64,000 bases of DNA from Rhizopus sp. PT2906 (taxonomy: Eukaryota; Mucoromycota; Mucoromycetes; Mucorales; Rhizopodaceae), in contig JAMYHX010000032.1 of the NCBI GenBank assembly GCA_025529335.1, positions 1-64,000 of the forward strand, in the 5' to 3' direction. Position numbers and translations under genes: made by a program. Of this stretch, positions 12,550 through 24,287 are shown in pieces. The stretch's first letter is position 1; each line of letters starts with the position of its first letter. The notes beneath the pieces were generated by a model. It did not search any database. It was not told where the DNA came from and saw only the letters and a program-made list of their open reading frames with translations.

Positions 12550-14051
12550 ATGCTATTTTCACTAAACTGGACAATCTTGATTGAGCTTATACTCATTTTC
12601 AAGGTTGTCTTTGCCTCAAGTTTATATTGTGTGCATCACGAGTCGCAATCTCTAAAAACCTGCCAAAAGAGTCACACAATATCAGCAGCAGTCGCAGATA
12701 CACCACTCATTGACAATAAACAACAATTATCGTTTGACTTATTTTGCACAGCAGACCCAAATGAATGTGCAAGCGTACGAGCAACACTACAAAAGGCGAT
12801 GGACATTCTTTCATCTGTATTTCAGTTTGAAAGCTCACTGAGAGTGAATGCAACTTATGGTCCATTCTGTCCATCATCAGACAATAATTGCAGTGCGGAA
12901 AATAGAATGTCAGCGATTGGCCAGGCATATCCGACAATTTCTTACATTATGGTCGATCAAACAGATAATATGACCAGATTATATCCTCAAGTATTACTCA
13001 AACAGTTTACCAACCTGTCAGTTAAGCCAAACTGGGCTTATTACGATATCAATGCCGAATTTAACAGCCAGGTGAATTGGTACTTTTTTGTAAGTGGAGA
13101 TTATCTCTGATCATTTTCTCTTTTGACTCAATTACTTTGTGTAATCTATAGAATAGCTCTAACCCTATTCGCAGTGATCAAATTGATCTCTTGCGAAATG
13201 TCGTACATGAGTTCATTCATGGTCTTGGCTTTCTCTCTTCATGGTCCGATAGCTTTTACGCCAAACTAGCGCCACTTGTGGATGGTATCGATCGATTTAT
13301 TACACCTATGCTTCTGACCTCTGTTAAGGAAAGTTCAACTATAAGTTATGACGCGCCTCAGCCATTCTGGGGCTTTGTCGAGTTTCCATTCGACAAGCTG
13401 ATATATGCCAACTCATCTAATGCACTCTCTCCATTCACAACAGTCACATACCAGCTGAACCAGTTTTACGGATCAAATGTAACCTTCAAGAGTGCTCTTG
13501 ATTGGGCAAATGCTTGGTATGCCTCTGATGCGTACAAGTTCGCGTCAAGCGCCTACAATAGGACGGTATCTGCAGACAATGTCTTGGCAGTGGTAAACAA
13601 TGTGCCGACCTTACTACTCGAGACCTCTCTGAATCCATTCAGTCAGGGATCATCTTTGTGTCACGTTGACCAGCAGACCTATGTTAATTCTACCGAGTCC
13701 CTCATGGTCTACATGGCTGATCGCGGCGTATCCCTGAACAAAACGAATCGGAGCCCCTTTGGACCGAAGTTGATCAAGGTCTTGGCTGGCCTCGGATACA
13801 AAATCAACGCATCCTTCTTTAATGCGACGACGATTCGACCTGAGCTCATTTACTGGATGCCTCCTCAGGGACTCGTCGACACCAGTCAAAATCCATCTCC
13901 TTCGCTTGTATCCTATACAAATGGACCAGCGCATGCTCCCATCACATCCACTTCATCTATATCCGTATCGCATACTTCTTCATCTAATCATCTTATCATC
14001 AGCTCCTGGCTAATATTGTTATTATTACTATTTAATGTGTTAATGTATTAA
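12550..14051 (+). CDS. GPI-anchored HExxH zinc metalloprotease
   Basis: Predicted 479-residue secreted protease anchored at the cell surface. Two exons, 12550-13089 and 13152-14051, separated by a 62-nt intron. A hydrophobic N-terminus (about 23 residues) is a signal peptide. HEFIHGLGF at residues 199-207 is a zinc-binding HExxHxxGF motif with Glu as the catalytic base. The third ligand is probably a distal His (about residue 351, in LCHVDQQTY) followed by ESLMVY, a spacing like leishmanolysin-type (M8) metzincins, where a long insert separates the ligands; this assignment is inference. Many NxT/NxS sequons fit a secreted glycoprotein. A Ser/Thr-rich stretch and a C-terminal hydrophobic tail (SSWLILLLLLFNVLMY) fit a GPI-attachment signal. 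Confidence 0.78.
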
Positions 14052-14134
14052 TGCTTGTGTATCATATCTGTAATTATTATTTTTGTATATTGTTCAAATA
14101 AAAAAACTTTTTTTTTCTCTTTTATTTAATATTG

Positions 14135-15573
14135 ATGGAAGACTGCTTAAAGAGTTTGATTCACAGTTCAAAGCGCATTGCTTCTGTATCCTTTGTTGAA
14201 AACGACGATACAGTGTTGATATCAAATGAAGGATTCAGAAAGCGTCTAAGAGAAGCAGATTCATTTGAAAATGCAATACATTCTATCTGCTTTGGTGAAG
14301 AATCAATTCAAAAAATGTAAAACAGAACGTTCTCATAAAAACAGCACACTAATCATATAGCAGCACCTCAGAGATACCCACTTTGAAAGGAAACACACAT
14401 ATCAAAGCACATCAAGCACAGCATTTACTAAATATATTAAGGCAGCTTAATGGCATTTGGTAAAGAAATTTTACATTCTTATATTGCTTGGACTGAGACA
14501 TTATATCCTATTTTGTAGTAAAGATCAATCTATACAACGAGTGATTGAAGAATATACCAAGACAATTGAAGAAAGAGAAAGCCACATGGCTACACTCTAT
14601 TCGGAATACAATGAAGTATGTACTGAAGAGAGAAAAAACACGTATCATTAACTCCCAATATACAGGCGGACGCGCATATCGATGCACTACAGGACCGTAT
14701 CAGTGCTGAAAAGAGTCGAGCCACAGAGTTACCGTCGTATGAGCATCAAGAGAACTTGATTCGAAATCTAAAACAACAGCTCAGTAATATCGATAAGAAG
14801 CGAGAAGAAAATCAAAAGAAGAGAGCGAGAAAGCAAGAGGAGCTGCAAAGACTGCTACTTTCCAACCAGGAAAGCAGACGAGATCCATCTATTGTGGCGC
14901 TTCAGGCCAGGATTAGACAGATGAAAGAAAAGATAAAGGAATATGATAATCTATTGCAACAAAAGCCAACAACACACGTCACAGCCTTGTCTACCCAGGA
15001 TGCCTTCTTGGGACTCAAGGCGAGGTTTGATAAGCTCGTGAGTGAACACAGTCAGGTAGAGGCGCCGGGTAAAGACAGTTTGATCGAACAGGTTCGTTAT
15101 GTTGTTGAACAACTGCGACAGACGATCGGTAAACTCAATACGGCAGAACATGTCAACCACAGACTACAGAACTTCAAGTATGAGATGCTACGTGTGATGC
15201 CAGTTTAGAAAGGCTAACAAAAGCTTTCTTTAGGGATATATATACACGATTAATTGATTATACGTTGGATAGAAGTAACAGCGCACATTTGAATGAAGAA
15301 GAGTTCAAGCAGGCATTCACGTTGAATGAATCCATAGAGGTGCTCAAGAATGATTCTGTGCTGTTGGCTGCTATTATTCGTCGCCTTTTGGAGACTAAAC
15401 AAGAAACGGTCAGTGATCTGACAGAGTACACAAAGGCCTTTGCTGAGGAGCGTCAAATAACTACAAAGGCAAGTCAATCTATTTATCTGCTCGTAGCAGC
15501 TGGTCTTCTTGAGTCTGATCGAAGTCAGGGTGAAAGCGTCATCAAGATCACAGCTGCTTTAAATCCAGCTTAA
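14135..15573 (+). CDS. Coiled-coil protein of unknown function, 409 aa
   Basis: Five exons can be joined in phase: 14135-14316, 14361-14459, 14519-14615, 14666-15177 and 15234-15573. The introns are 44, 59, 50 and 56 nt, with CTAAT/CTAAC-like branch sites in the first and last. The product has a ~90-residue N-terminal region, then a long charged coiled coil (about residues 95-300, with RNLKQQLSNIDKKREENQKK), then a helical C-terminal region ending in a small hydrophobic domain (SIYLLVAAGLLESDRSQGES). The layout faintly recalls kinetochore proteins such as CENP-K, but I cannot support orthology. The ATG at 14135 was preferred to an in-frame TTG just before it. It ends only 59 bp from the stop of the convergent proline iminopeptidase gene. 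Confidence 0.7.
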
Positions 15574-15631
15574 AAAAAATGTCTTCATATTGTAAATAAA
15601 CATGCTTTAATTATATATCCATAGACAAGCC

Positions 15632-17274
15632 TTAACGGTTATAGGCTACTTCTCCACTTGCAAGCTTCATCAAGTACGACAAGATGCGTTCACCATCCTC
15701 GCGAAGACCACTAAAAGAAAAATAGGTTTGATATAGAAACAAGAAAAAACAAGACACACTTACTTGTGAGCATACTCATTTGTGATAAAAGACTGAATTC
15801 CGTTAATTTGTGCGGCGGTATGCTCTGAAAGTTCTCGAGCGACATACCTAAAATGTATATGAGAAAAAAATCATTATATATAAATGAGCTTACATGTCAT
15901 CATAATAAATAGAGGCAGCAACTTCGACATTTTCAAGAGCATTGAGTACCTTAGCATCGTAGAGACAACCCTGCCATGGTCTTTCGGCTAATAAATTGGC
16001 GACGTTTTTCAAGGGACGTAGCTCAGAATAGTCATCAAACATGAAAGGGTAAATGGTTTCGCCTGTGAAATAAATAGGCTGATCTTCTTTCAAATGATCG
16101 AGTCTCCATTCAAATAGAGAGTCAAACGGAGCTTCATGAAGGACACGCTCAGCGGCCCAGCCACTGGCTTGGCCATTTTGACAGTAGATCGCTTCATGGA
16201 GCACGGCATAGAGGACATTGGTGTCCCAGTCTTGAATGTTCTGGATGTAATGAAGTGTACGGTAACTTATGCGACCGAGACGTTCAAGATCGTCATGAGC
16301 GGACTGTACAAGCGTATGAATCCTATCGAATCCGCCAGATGCGCCAAAGGACAGGCCAAGTTGAAGGAAGCGACGTGGAGAGAGCGTACCACCGTTGGGT
16401 AAAGTGACGGTGTTGGTGGAAAGGTACCTGTGGATCTGTCGTACACGTTCAATATCTCGGGGAAACTTTTTATAATATGTCTTATTTCGGGACAGGATAC
16501 GAGGATAGAGGGCCCTATAGACCGAGTCGGGTGTGTCAACCAAAGGTGGTACTCCGCCTGTGATATAGGCCTTTGCTACAGATTTGGGGCTACAATTATG
16601 ACAAATGAGTTTTTGTTTTTCCTTTTTTTTTTCTTTACAAGAGAGATAAATAGGTTGTGATACAGAAGCCACCAAAGCTTTGACCAATCAGATGAATACG
16701 TCTATCTTCCTCTCTTGATCTACCAGCAGTGAGTTGTTCACGAATAGTTTCACAGTCTCTGACAATACTATCCGCGCGGAAATGAGAGAGATACTCTGCC
16801 TTTTCTTCATCAGTTTTGAATTGGCTCGAGAGTGATTCGGCGGATATCTGGCAAGATAATCCAGTACCTCGTTGATCCATCAAAAGTACCTGATAGCCCT
16901 TTTCGAATGCTACTTTGATCCAGCCAGACGAGCCATTGGATGGTAAGGAACACTCAAATCCAGGTCCACCCTACAATATCCCCAAATAAAAAAAATGACT
17001 ATACACATAAAGAATGATAAATTACCTGGAGGTAGAGTATAAAAGGCATTGTTTTCATACAGTCAATTGTTTTCTCAGGCGGAACTAAATGACGAACAAA
17101 GACCTTTATTCTGGAACTAGTGTTTGGGTTTTGGTAATCTAGGAATGTTCAATAAGTGTTTCTATTTTGAGTATAGACCAAGTTACCTAATGGACAGTTA
17201 AAGAATCTTTCATAAACCTTTGCTCCTGGAATGAAGAATGACTCTACCGAGGAATCATCAAGTGGATGCTTCAT
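15632..17274 (-). CDS. Proline iminopeptidase, peptidase S33
   Basis: Predicted 463-residue alpha/beta-hydrolase that removes N-terminal proline from peptides. Six exons: 17274-17187, 17138-17026, 16970-16639, 16589-15894, 15847-15764 and 15710-15632, with introns of 46-55 nt. The splice junction between exons 2 and 3 creates the oxyanion-hole segment ILYLQGGPGFEC. The nucleophile elbow is GQSFGG (Ser about residue 165), after MDQRGTGLS. The catalytic Asp is probably in YYDDMYVARELS and the His in NEYAHNGLREDGER, the arrangement of the Aeromonas-type prolyl aminopeptidases. There is no signal peptide, so it is probably cytosolic. The multi-exon structure shows how finely genes are split here: no exon exceeds 700 nt. 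Good family match; the exact substrate range is unknown. Confidence 0.88.
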
Positions 17275-18049
17275 TCTGTGTAAAAGACTTTATTTTTTTT
17301 TTAAAAAAAATGAAAAAAAGAAAAAATGCAGGTCCTTTGACTGTGTGACCTATACGCAACTAGATATTGTGTCATGCTTTTTTGTACCCGTTCATCTACG
17401 GTTAGTGACCATGAGTTACAAATAGTTGGAAGATCTAAATGATATATGATGAATCATTTAGACAAGAACTACGCGTGTATATATATATATATATATATGT
17501 GTGTGTACGTGCGTTTGTTTATTAGGGTATATGCATTTATCTGATCTTTCCTATACTCTCTTTCTCTTCTACCTTCCACCGAAAAAAGCACGTGGAAAGT
17601 CCCCTATTTTTCGATAATTATATATGTATCACCATCGAATGTAGGCGAGACAGACAGACAGATAGAAAAAGATAGAAACAGATAAAAAAGAGAAGCAAAG
17701 GCATAGAGAAGAAATAAAGAGAGAGAGAGAGAGATGGGATAAGATAGCAAAATAAGATTATTTGACGCTAAAATAAAGAAAAGCATACATTGGTGTTACT
17801 CTTGAGGTAGAAAAAAAAACTTGAAGTTAAAGTTGCATCTTCTGTATCCATTTGGCCCTTTTTCTTTTCTTTTGATATACATTTTTTTTATTGAACCAAC
17901 CCAGCTTATATATCACTGATCATACGCGGGCTTAGAAGCAGCTAATAAGTTGCTTTTGTATTTAAATTCATCCATTTCTCATTCTTTGAAGGTAACAGAC
18001 ATGATAATACATCATCCAACTTGATCCTATCCATATCCCAAATAGTTCA
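17275..18049. other. Intergenic region with TA and GA repeats
   Basis: Divergent promoter region between the iminopeptidase and a membrane-protein gene. It contains a (TA)n run followed by GT repeats (about 17477-17510) and a GA tract around 17718-17734. No gene is supported in it. Confidence 0.5.
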
Positions 18050-19052
18050 ATGCTACCAGAACTTCAACCTGGTTACCTTATTTCTGTCATATTCTGTGTC
18101 ATTGCATTTGTATTTATTTCCATTCAAGTCTTTAGAAATCCAAATAGATTAAGGCTATTTGTCTTATTTTACAGCATCATCACATTACCAGCCAACATTA
18201 TCAATGTACTTACTGTTCATCAAGTCCTACCGCCTGTGGCCAATGTCCTTTCATTTACGACATCTACTTTGATCAAAGTCATTGCCCATTTTTTAATGAT
18301 CGCCAGCGTAGGTTATCGATTACATATAGATGATGGCATCTGGAAACATCCGCTCATCCTATTTGGTTTCTTCTTCCTCACCTGTACCGTCGTTGCTATT
18401 ATATTGGAAACAATTGCCGTTTGCACACACGAAAGATATACTGGATACAAACCGTTGTTTTATGAATTTGTTATCGGATTAATATCAGCTATCTTGAGCG
18501 ATGTTTGTGCTTTCATATTTACCTTTTTACCACTTCTCTATCGGAAAAAGGAAAGAAGGTCCCACGAAGGGTATTCGAGGACAACGGCCCTGGGCGTAAG
18601 TTTACACTTACAGCTGACAATAAAAATATGAACTAACAAACACATAGATATGGTTTTTTAGCACACAATGTACATGTTATATTCTACAAGTCTCTTGTTA
18701 CATATGGTTTCTGGCAACATATAACTGGGATAATTTTAGTATTCTATTGGCCATTGATTATGCTATACGCTTCATACAGAATTTACTCTACACCTGTCCA
18801 CCACCTTCGATACTCATCGATTTCCTTACAATCGAGCTGGCTGATCCCTCCATTGGTTTATCAACCAGACAATCAAAAAAGAACAAGAAAAAAAAAGTCA
18901 AGAGTGAATTGGTAATGTCGTCCGAAAGATACAATCAAAAGACGCATGTTGAATATGAACCAAACATGTTTAGAGAAGATGTAGAACATAGACCTTCGAT
19001 TTATGACACAAGCAAGTTTGAAAGTAGCGTAACGATCATTCCGAAGCCATGA
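18050..19052 (+). CDS. Seven-span membrane protein, unknown function
   Basis: Predicted 316-residue integral membrane protein in two exons (18050-18595 and 18648-19052) with a 52-nt phase-0 intron. Exon 1 encodes five hydrophobic helices (near residues 9-26, 36-56, 64-90, 100-122 and 133-160). Exon 2 adds two more (IWFF...LATY and FSILLAIDYAIRFI), then a hydrophilic tail with a KKNKKKKVKSE basic cluster. The seven-helix layout with a short N-terminus and cytosolic-looking C-terminal tail is compatible with a GPCR-like or Rta1-like topology, but no diagnostic motif is visible. The reading of exon 2 depends on the splice: its first ATG-free part is open only after joining. No recognised family. 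Confidence 0.65.
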
Positions 19053-21879
19053 TCATATTTTTACATATAAAATTAGACAAATTGTTATCATTGTAATGTT
19101 CGTGTCACACAAATGGTACTTGCATTAGAATTTTGCAACTCAAAAAAAGAGTCATGGTACAAACATGCCGTATTAAAAACTAGAGCCGAGACACGTTCCG
19201 CTTGCTTCTAATTAATATTCAGCTCATCAACTATTCCTTACATATGTATGTGTGTTCATACTTTAGGTAATTCCTCCTCTTTTTAACTATTTCTGTCACT
19301 AAAAAAATTTTCTCTATCTTTCTTAATCTATGTCGCAGATTGAAAATTACTTGTTTTTTTTAAATTATGCACTTGTCTATAAACAGATTGGTCACTAGCC
19401 GACCTTTTTCTTTCAACAGAATAACCAAAAAAAAAAGCACTTCGCCCAAAGGCGTTTTTTTTTATTCGCTCAAGTAAAAATTGGTTATAAACTGTAAACT
19501 TGTCATAATTTGATACGGAAAAGACCTGTATTTGCTGAACCCCTTTCACAAGATGGTGTAACTCGCTTGTTTGTGTAAAACACGTGAGTTAAAACAGAGC
19601 AATCTCAGCAAAATGACTTCAGGGGCGATCGATTTATATATACACCCCTATTTTAGCCCCATTTAATGATCAAAGATAAGCCACTAAAATGAACATATCA
19701 AACCAAAGATGCTTGCTTTCTCTACTCAAAATTAACAATATCTGAGAAAGACAGCAAAAGAGTGAGCCTTTATTATTCACTACACAAAAGCAAAAATTAT
19801 TATCAAGTCTATTTAAACAGTGTTGATCGCCATAGTATCCAATCATCTTTTTTCTTGTTGCGTTTTAGTCACAATTATGCTGCCCAAGCTAATATGATTC
19901 GGTGAGGCTCTTACTTTAACTTTACACAGTTAGTTTTGATAAACAAAACTGTTTGTAGTTTTAAGTTTACTATTGTTTCAATGAAAGGACTGAATCTCTA
20001 ATTGGTTCACAAGGATCAAATAGTGAATTTGTTCAAAACATCAATGATCTCGGCATAAAAATGAATTCAAAGCGCAAAATCACCTTGAGCGCCTGTCATT
20101 GAACCCTAAAGACAAAGTTCCAAAGACATTGGTATCACTGCAGTTCAAGATCAGATTGTATAATTTATTAATGACACGGTACAACGTTACTAGGATTCCA
20201 TAAACAGCTTTGACCTGGTTAGATGTAGTCTTGAACATGTGAAAATAGCTTCGGAGTGGGAGTAGAGTCGATCTTACTTTTGTTTGCTAATCCAGGAGAA
20301 TTTATGACATGTCACTGACTTTTAATGAAATTAACGACCCAATAGAGTAATAAGCCAAGGGATATGAGTCAAGCTTCCATGACATATTCAGAATTTGGCG
20401 TCTTCAAAGACGATAACGCGCTACATGTAGTCATATTGGGGTTTCTGAAATAGATGGAACAGAATCAATTGCCTTTTTGATATGCATTCTGGGTCTGTGC
20501 TCGAATAGATGGTCAATTATATACTTTCATGCACTTTAAACGTACCATAAAGTCGCTCTACTTTTTTTCTTTATTCTCTCGATACCTGTTAAAAAATATC
20601 GATAATTCTACAGAGTCCATAATTGAGCAGATTTAACAAGAAACGGTTAGCATTCCAAACTTTAAGATATGATATAGTATGTATTAATGCCACCTCTTCT
20701 TGTTTAATAGTTAATCTATAGTTTTTATATCGTTTGTAGAAATCAAAGGATGTGAAGTTATTAGTTACAGATTCAAATATTTAAGCCAAGCTGATCGTTT
20801 TGCTTTTCTATTTGATATACAAAGCTGTTCTTAAACAAGACAGAAGCATACAGGTACCTGACCAAGTCGTAACGAACTACAAGGGAAGATTTGGAGGAAA
20901 CATAAGGGTCCGTTCCTGATCGATACTAGAGTGATTATCTACAACCTCACGTCTGTATTCTTGATCCGAGTGTAGAAGAAACTTGTGTAGCCGCAAATGC
21001 ATATCAAATCGAAACGCTTTCCTGGGGTTGAAGCAATCACGATCCATAATCAATTGAGGTTACTTGTATGCAATATAACTATTTGAAACTATGATTGACC
21101 TGAAACTCGCAGAGCCTAGATTAATATTTCTGGAATCGAGAATACTCTCTAAGCAAAAGATCACCAGAATCAGCTATAATATATATAATATGTATCTATA
21201 GCAGGTCAAGAAATACAAATACCAAAAAAATCTTTTAAATCCAAGGCTAAGATTCAAATCCACAAAAAGAAGGGCAATTTCTTTTAAAAATGAACTTAAA
21301 AACCAAGGCAGCCGAGGCAATGATGATTCTTTAGCCAAATAGGTAGAAGGACATTGTTTTCAGCATTGTGTATAATATTCATAAAAGTTATGTCGTTCCA
21401 ATATACCGCATTTTGTATATATTGTATTATAAATTGTTAAATTATGCAACATTTAAGAGAAAATTGTATTCTTTCATAAAGATGTATAGTCTTTAGCCTA
21501 TTTCTCCGATCCATATATAATTATAGAGATCGTCACCATCGTTTCACAAAGTTACCAAGGATACAATTAAAATTATTCCGCAGTTTTCCAAAGAGTAGAT
21601 TTAGTCTGTGGTCAAGAAAACATTTTCCTTACTATAACAAGTGTTCATATATCATTTGTTGAACGATTATAAAGAAAGAACACACTAAAGCAAGCTCAGA
21701 CAAGCAGTGCATTTTTTTAATAAATGCTTTCTTAAATCAATTGTACAACGCATCCTATAGACCTGTAAACCACTGGTTTTGTGAACTACATGTAACGATA
21801 CACATATAGAATAAGTAGTTACGTTAGATGACGTCTTTTATTAGGCATGAATTTTATTTTCAAAAAGAGATAAAATACT
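19053..21879. other. Gene desert of 2.8 kb
   Basis: AT-rich region without an intact gene. Minus-strand fragments that read like protein (for example a 56-codon frame at 20877-21047 beginning MDRDCFNPRKAFRFDM, and a frame near 20.6-20.75 kb containing KRYKNYRLTIKQEEVALIH) may be remains of a dead gene. Nothing was recognised, and chance cannot be ruled out. Confidence 0.35.
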
Positions 21880-22140
21880 TTAATAGCAGACCCATCTGTC
21901 ACCACCGTCCTTCTTGCATTGGGGAATAAAGTACTTGGTGGTGTTGTCTTTGGTCATGTTGTAACAAGTGGTTGTTCCGTAGTCAGTGTGCTTGCTGTCA
22001 GTGCCAACCATGAAGCTTAATTCTTGACATACTTGTCTGGTAATAACAGTAGGACCTCTGGCACACTTACAGGTCATTGCAGAGACAGTGGTAAAGTAAA
22101 AGATAGCAGCAAAGAGAACAGCAAAGATCTTGGAGTTCAT
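21880..22140 (-). CDS. Small secreted cysteine-rich protein, 86 aa
   Basis: Single-exon gene for an 86-residue protein. Residues 1 to about 21 (MNSKIFAVLFAAIFYFTTVSA) form a clear signal peptide, leaving a mature chain of about 65 residues with six cysteines (C-x-C near the start, then four spaced ones, the last next to the C-terminal Tyr). Even cysteine number, small size and two NxT sequons fit a disulphide-stabilised extracellular protein. The class includes effectors, antimicrobial proteins and wall-associated proteins; the sequence does not say which. A TATA box sits about 45 bp before the ATG. It stands alone in a gene-poor region of more than 4 kb, typical of lineage-specific genes. 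No homologue is recognised. Confidence 0.72.
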   Translation of the reverse strand: MNSKIFAVLFAAIFYFTTVSAMTCKCARGPTVITRQVCQELSFMVGTDSKHTDYGTTTCYNMTKDNTTKYFIPQCKKDGGDRWVCY

Positions 22141-22184
22141 GTCGATTTCAGTTGATTCGAGAATAAGACAAGAAAGAGGAGGTT

Positions 22185-22193
22185 CTATTTATA
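22185..22193 (-). promoter_or_regulatory. TATA box of the cysteine-rich protein gene
   Basis: The minus strand reads TATAAATAG, 45-53 bp upstream of the ATG at 22140. A near-canonical TATA box at this distance is common in strongly induced fungal genes. Assigned from sequence and position only. Confidence 0.5.
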
Positions 22194-23309
22194 TTGTTTT
22201 AGAGCCGGTGCAAATCAAATAACAATCAATTCTAGAACGATTTCACCAAGTCCATTGTATTACTCTTACTTGAATCCTTGGATAATAAATACACACAGCC
22301 TCATTTTGAAAGCAAAGGGTGGCAAATGAATTAAATAAAAAATACCTTTTTGCACAATGTTCCCTTTTTTGACCTGTTCGGGGAGTGTATTCGTGGATCA
22401 CTAAAGAATAGATACCCGGTTTTCCAGCCAGTCGTTTCCCTTTAATCTCGGTGACACTCTATTCTATTATGTTTCATCCCAGGAACAATGTTGCATGGTT
22501 ACACGTCAGTTTATTCATTAAAATAAACCACATAACTTTGTGATTGTATACGTATTACAGGCTTACTAATAGATCAAGACCGCAGCCTATATTCATCTTG
22601 TTCTTCAAAGCTCTTTGCAGTTCAAGAGCTTAATATGTGACTCTATTATGTGTGTTCATCACGTGGTGTCTTCTCCCAATTTTTAGCAAAAGATCAACAC
22701 GGTATAAGAACCCTTGATCAATGCAACACAAAGAAATGGTAGGAATATATCTTTGCCTATCCGAGGTATATGAATATGTCTGTTGATGTTTAAGCTTTGT
22801 ATGAAAAGGTCCAAGTTCCTAAAACGAACCGATCCAATTGATCTTCTTTTACATCCAAACTATGAGTTTGATTTAAAATATCAATGCAAGACGTTAGAAT
22901 ATGTATATCATTCGATGATATACATGACTAAATCAGGTAGACAAAAGTCTACTGTTTTCCTTTTTGGTTGGTATCTCTATATGTATTCCTCTCGTTAGTA
23001 ATATATACTGCGTAATGAGCCACAACATATACACTAGTAAGACAATCAACTCTGTGTAAGGTGGCTGTATACACACACATATGCGGGATTCAGCTGACAT
23101 TTTAATTAAAGAGAAGAGAGGTTGAATGACAATAATACACACACTGTCAATCGTTCTGCTTTAAGGCTTTATACCAAGTTGCGCGTCTGTTTTAGTTTTG
23201 TTCCTTCACACAGACTCTTAAACAAGTAACAGAAATTACAATAGGGTTTAACCCTAAAAAAGAAATTTTCTTGCTTTCCCTTTTTTTTTTCTCAATTTTT
23301 TTTTTTTTT
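22194..23309. other. Intergenic region
   Basis: About 1.1 kb between the cysteine-rich protein gene and the Dad2-like gene. One 71-codon open frame (22783-22998 plus) has no motif or supporting context. The last 40 bp before the Dad2 ATG are almost pure T/C. Confidence 0.4.
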
Positions 23310-23720
23310 ATGAGCAAAGCACGTACAAAGATATCAGCCCGATCAACTCGAATACAACGTCCTTCCCATGTGCGTCAAACACGTCAGCAGACAAACGTAC
23401 AAGAAACAAAAGAAGAGAAAAGAGAAGAGACTAACAATAAAGAAATGAAATCAGAATTCCTTCAAGAGAAAGTACTTGAAGCAGAAGAAATTGCAAAACT
23501 AAGACAAAGTTCCGAGCAGTTGGTCAAGTTCTTTGGTCAGTTGGGAGATAAAGTAAAACAGATGGCAGATCAAGTTGAATCTGCAGCTAATTCAATGCAA
23601 AACTGGGAACATGTGTTTAATACAATCAAGGATGTCGGTGTACATAGTCGTGAAACATCACTTGTTAAATTTAATATCAATCATAGTTCGCCATTACGTT
23701 CATTTGATAAACAATTGTAA
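23310..23720 (+). CDS. dad2: DASH complex subunit Dad2-like
   Basis: Predicted 136-residue kinetochore protein. Residues ~50-110 match the Dad2 signature: a helix with EIAKLRQSSEQLVKFFGQL, then KVKQMAD, then an ANSMQNWEHVFNTIKD block comparable to the conserved NW..VF/RxI end of fungal Dad2 proteins. Dad2 is part of the DASH/Dam1 ring that couples kinetochores to spindle microtubules. The ~50-residue N-terminal extension is basic then Glu/Lys-rich and is longer than in yeasts. The ATG at 23310 follows a long pyrimidine tract; an upstream in-frame TTG would add only a poly-Phe run and is rejected. The gene is convergent with the next one, with 13 bp between stop codons. Confidence 0.78.
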   Translation: MSKARTKISARSTRIQRPSHVRQTRQQTNVQETKEEKREETNNKEMKSEFLQEKVLEAEEIAKLRQSSEQLVKFFGQLGDKVKQMADQVESAANSMQNWEHVFNTIKDVGVHSRETSLVKFNINHSSPLRSFDKQL

Positions 23721-23733
23721 ATATGTTCATTAT

Positions 23734-24145
23734 TTATTGCATTTGGGCATTTTCAATAGATTGAATTGTTTGATTGACTATGGACATGGCTGCATTTATC
23801 TTTTCAATAGATTCTGTACATGTTTGTTTGGTATCTGGTATTGTTTCGGTTAAGCTCATGAAAGAATTCACGACGAAAAGTGTATTGCTTTCGTCAATGT
23901 TGGACAAATGAACCTCATTTGGCTGTTGTTGCTTTTGATAAAACTCTACATCATATAATAAGTTTGTCTCTTTCTTCTAGTTTCAGTTCTTTTTTATTTT
24001 TATTACTTTGATGTTGACCCAAGTTGATATTTTCCTGTTCTATAAAATCCTCCACATTGAGTGAGTCAAGTTGCCCTTTACTTAGATTAGTAACTATTGT
24101 GGCGTAGTTCAAGTCAACATTAGTCTTGTCATTATGACCATTCAT
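23734..24145 (-). CDS. Small unknown protein, 116 aa
   Basis: Two exons, 24145-24007 and 23945-23734, with a 61-nt intron, join in phase to a 116-residue acidic helical protein. The exon-1 frame otherwise runs into a stop at 23951, and the exon-2 text (NEVHLSNIDESNTLFVVNSF, then a Thr/Ile-rich helix) is coding-like, which supports the intron. No family is recognised; small helical subunits of complexes (BLOC/BORC or DASH type) are possible but unproven. The ATG at 24145 lies 142 bp from the divergent seryl-tRNA synthetase ATG, so the two share one short promoter. The 3' end nearly abuts Dad2. Confidence 0.6.
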
Positions 24146-24252
24146 CTTTAAGAGTTGCGCATATACGCCGCAGTGGCTACAGGTTGCTTTTTTTTTTTTC
24201 CCTCCTTGACAATGAAACTCCGTCAGATAAATAAATTTTTTCAAGACTCGCT

Positions 24253-24280
24253 TTTCTCTCTTTCTCTCTCTCTCTCTCTC
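24253..24280 (+). promoter_or_regulatory. CT tract before seryl-tRNA synthetase
   Basis: A nearly pure CT run ends 8 bp before the ATG at 24288. Similar pyrimidine tracts precede many start codons in this window (for example before 10308, 12550, 23310 and 47150), so it is probably a core-promoter or transcription-start feature. In the other direction it lies 108 bp upstream of the divergent gene's ATG. Confidence 0.35.
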
Positions 24281-24287
24281 GAACAAA

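Noticed and set aside
14132..14134. In-frame TTG as start of the coiled-coil protein.
   Set aside because: The ATG at 14135 is the adjacent codon and is the conventional start.
17477..17510. TA/GT repeat considered as a possible origin or regulatory element.
   Set aside because: A simple microsatellite in an AT-rich promoter; nothing further supports a function.
23271..23309. Upstream TTG start for the Dad2-like protein.
   Set aside because: It would add only a poly-Phe run encoded by the pyrimidine tract; the ATG at 23310 is the natural start.
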